This document shows positions 4,814 to 5,863 of a stretch of DNA of 5,863 bases, piece by piece (the stretch's first letter is position 1; each line of letters starts with the position of its first letter). Source of the stretch: Desulfobacca acetoxidans (GTDB lineage: Bacteria > Desulfobacterota > Desulfobaccia > Desulfobaccales > 0-14-0-80-60-11); NCBI GenBank assembly GCA_020723225.1, contig DYJG01000185.1, positions 1-5,863 on the forward strand, given 5' to 3'. The notes beneath the pieces are model-generated. The model was not told the DNA's origin. It saw nothing but the letters and a program-made list of their open reading frames with translations, and did not search any database. The position numbers were made by a program, and so were the translations under genes.

Positions 4814-5863
4814 ATACCAATCCTGAAACTGCGATTCTATTGGTGGGGGGAACAGCCAATTTCAATGGCTTTTCCATTTCTCCATGTCCCAAGGCCCTCC
4901 TCCCCATAGCCAACCGGCCTCTCTATTACTATCTCGAGAAGGCCCTCTCCGCGGTGGGGGTAAAGAAGACCATCCTTTGCGTCAAGCCGGGGATGGGTGA
5001 ATTGGTGAAGGCGCGTCTCTCGGCCCAGAGCACGAGAATGGAATATCTGGTGCGGGAAACCACCATGGGCAGCGCCGGCACCCTGCGGGAAGTGGAGGAC
5101 ATCCTGGCGGGGAGACCGTTCTGGCTGGCCAACGGCGACTTGATCGTGGGGGCCGAACTGAACCCTCTGCTGGCTTTGCATCGCCAACAGAAGGCCCAGG
5201 CGACGGTGGCGGTCTTGCCGGTTCTGGAGGCTGCCTGGGAGAAGGAACGGGTGGAGCTGGATTTCCAAAAAGGGGTCAAGGCCATCCACCGGATTCATCC
5301 GGCCCAGGAGCGTCGCAGCATGATGCGGCCCGCGGGATTATATCTGTTTGAACCCGAGGTCCTGGACTTTATTCCCCAAAACAGTTATTTCGACCTCAAA
5401 GAGCAGCTCTTTCCCGTCCTCCATGAAAAGGGGATGATCGCGGTTACCTGGGAAATAGACGGGTATGCGCGCACCATTGCCAGTCTGGACGATTATTTCT
5501 TCGGCAACCTGGATGTCCTGGTGGGCCGGGCGGAATTTCCCGACCTCCCGAACACTCAGGCGGTACCCGGCTCGAACAACGGACACCGGCCCAAAATCCA
5601 TCCTTCCGCCAAACTCTATTCCCCGTTTGCCATCAGGCCGGAGACCCGGTTGGGCGAAGACGTGCTGGTCCTCGGCCCTTCGGCCATCGGCCAGGGATGT
5701 GAAATCGAACCCAACAGCATCATCAATGAATGCATTATTCTCGACGGCGCTAAGATCGGGCAGGGCGCCTATCTCAGCCGCTGCATCGTGGGTGAAGGCG
5801 CCCAGGTGCGGAAAGGGGCGCTGTTGTATGAGACCGCGTTAACCAAATGCCCGGAGGAAAAAG
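4810..5863 (+). CDS. Sugar-nucleotide nucleotidyltransferase-like protein with beta-helix tail, 3' partial
   Basis: The gene starts at ATG 4810, overlapping the previous stop by ATGA, which implies translational coupling. It stays open for 351 codons to the window end. The fold is that of sugar-1-phosphate nucleotidyltransferases (mannose-1-phosphate guanylyltransferase / RmlA / GlmU-like). Visible elements are PKALLPIANRPL (27-38), MGSAGTLREVEDIL (86-99), the metal-site NGD (108-110), RPAGLYLFEPEVLDF (173-187) and DGYARTIASLDDYF (217-230). From about 264 on, hexapeptide-type repeats rich in IGQG, IGEG-like and I/V positions form a left-handed beta-helix. Two oddities stand out. The usual GGxGTRL nucleotide-binding loop reads GGTANFNGFSISPCPK (13-28), with no Arg. 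The usual GYWxDIGT reads GYARTIAS (218-225), with Thr in place of the second metal-binding Asp. It may be a non-catalytic or altered-activity homologue in polysaccharide biosynthesis. The C-terminus is outside the window. Confidence 0.85.
   Translation, partial: MNTNPETAILLVGGTANFNGFSISPCPKALLPIANRPLYYYLEKALSAVGVKKTILCVKPGMGELVKARLSAQSTRMEYLVRETTMGSAGTLREVEDILAGRPFWLANGDLIVGAELNPLLALHRQQKAQATVAVLPVLEAAWEKERVELDFQKGVKAIHRIHPAQERRSMMRPAGLYLFEPEVLDFIPQNSYFDLKEQLFPVLHEKGMIAVTWEIDGYARTIASLDDYFFGNLDVLVGRAEFPDLPNTQAVPGSNNGHRPKIHPSAKLYSPFAIRPETRLGEDVLVLGPSAIGQGCEIEPNSIINECIILDGAKIGQGAYLSRCIVGEGAQVRKGALLYETALTKCPEEK

Overview
The window looks like bacterial chromosome from a GC-rich anaerobe. The best guess is a Desulfobacterota (deltaproteobacterial) sulfate reducer or syntroph. 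The basis is the GlcF/HdrD-like iron-sulfur protein with two complete CCG domains, the strong Shine-Dalgarno sequences, and intergenic short tandem repeats of a kind I remember from such genomes. This assignment is inference; there is no rRNA or other marker gene here.

Layout, all main genes on the + strand. (1) Positions 1-163 are non-coding and end in five tandem GATAGCT-like heptamers followed by a strong ribosome binding site. (2) 164-1477 encodes a glycolate/lactate-oxidase type Fe-S subunit (GlcF-like). (3) 1478-1595 is a short intergenic stretch with a CGCAAAGG tandem repeat and a plausible sigma70 promoter. (4) 1596-2609 and 2621-3562 are two consecutive class I SAM methyltransferases, the second with an N-terminal zinc ribbon. 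They probably form an operon and are likely glycan- or surface-polymer-related. They are visibly less GC-rich than the first gene. (5) 3563-4144 is a 582-base gap without a convincing large gene. It holds a weak terminator-like hairpin, a possible 38-residue reverse-strand ORF, a GC-rich nested stem-loop, and a roughly 72-base direct repeat in two copies. Each repeat copy carries the palindrome TCAGGGATTCCCTGA. (6) 4145-4813 encodes a CpsD/CapB-type P-loop ATPase of polysaccharide export. It overlaps by ATGA with (7) a sugar-nucleotide nucleotidyltransferase-like protein with a left-handed beta-helix tail (4810 to the window end, incomplete).

The ATPase and nucleotidyltransferase are tightly co-translated and point to the start of an exopolysaccharide/capsule operon. 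Both have lost residues normally essential in their nucleotide-binding sites: the Walker A lysine in the ATPase, and the G-x-G-T-R loop plus a metal-binding Asp in the nucleotidyltransferase. The most interesting hypothesis is that this pair is a pseudoenzyme or regulatory module. Its promoter region may be controlled through the duplicated palindrome element just upstream. The methyltransferase pair could modify the same polymer, but nothing in the sequence proves that link.
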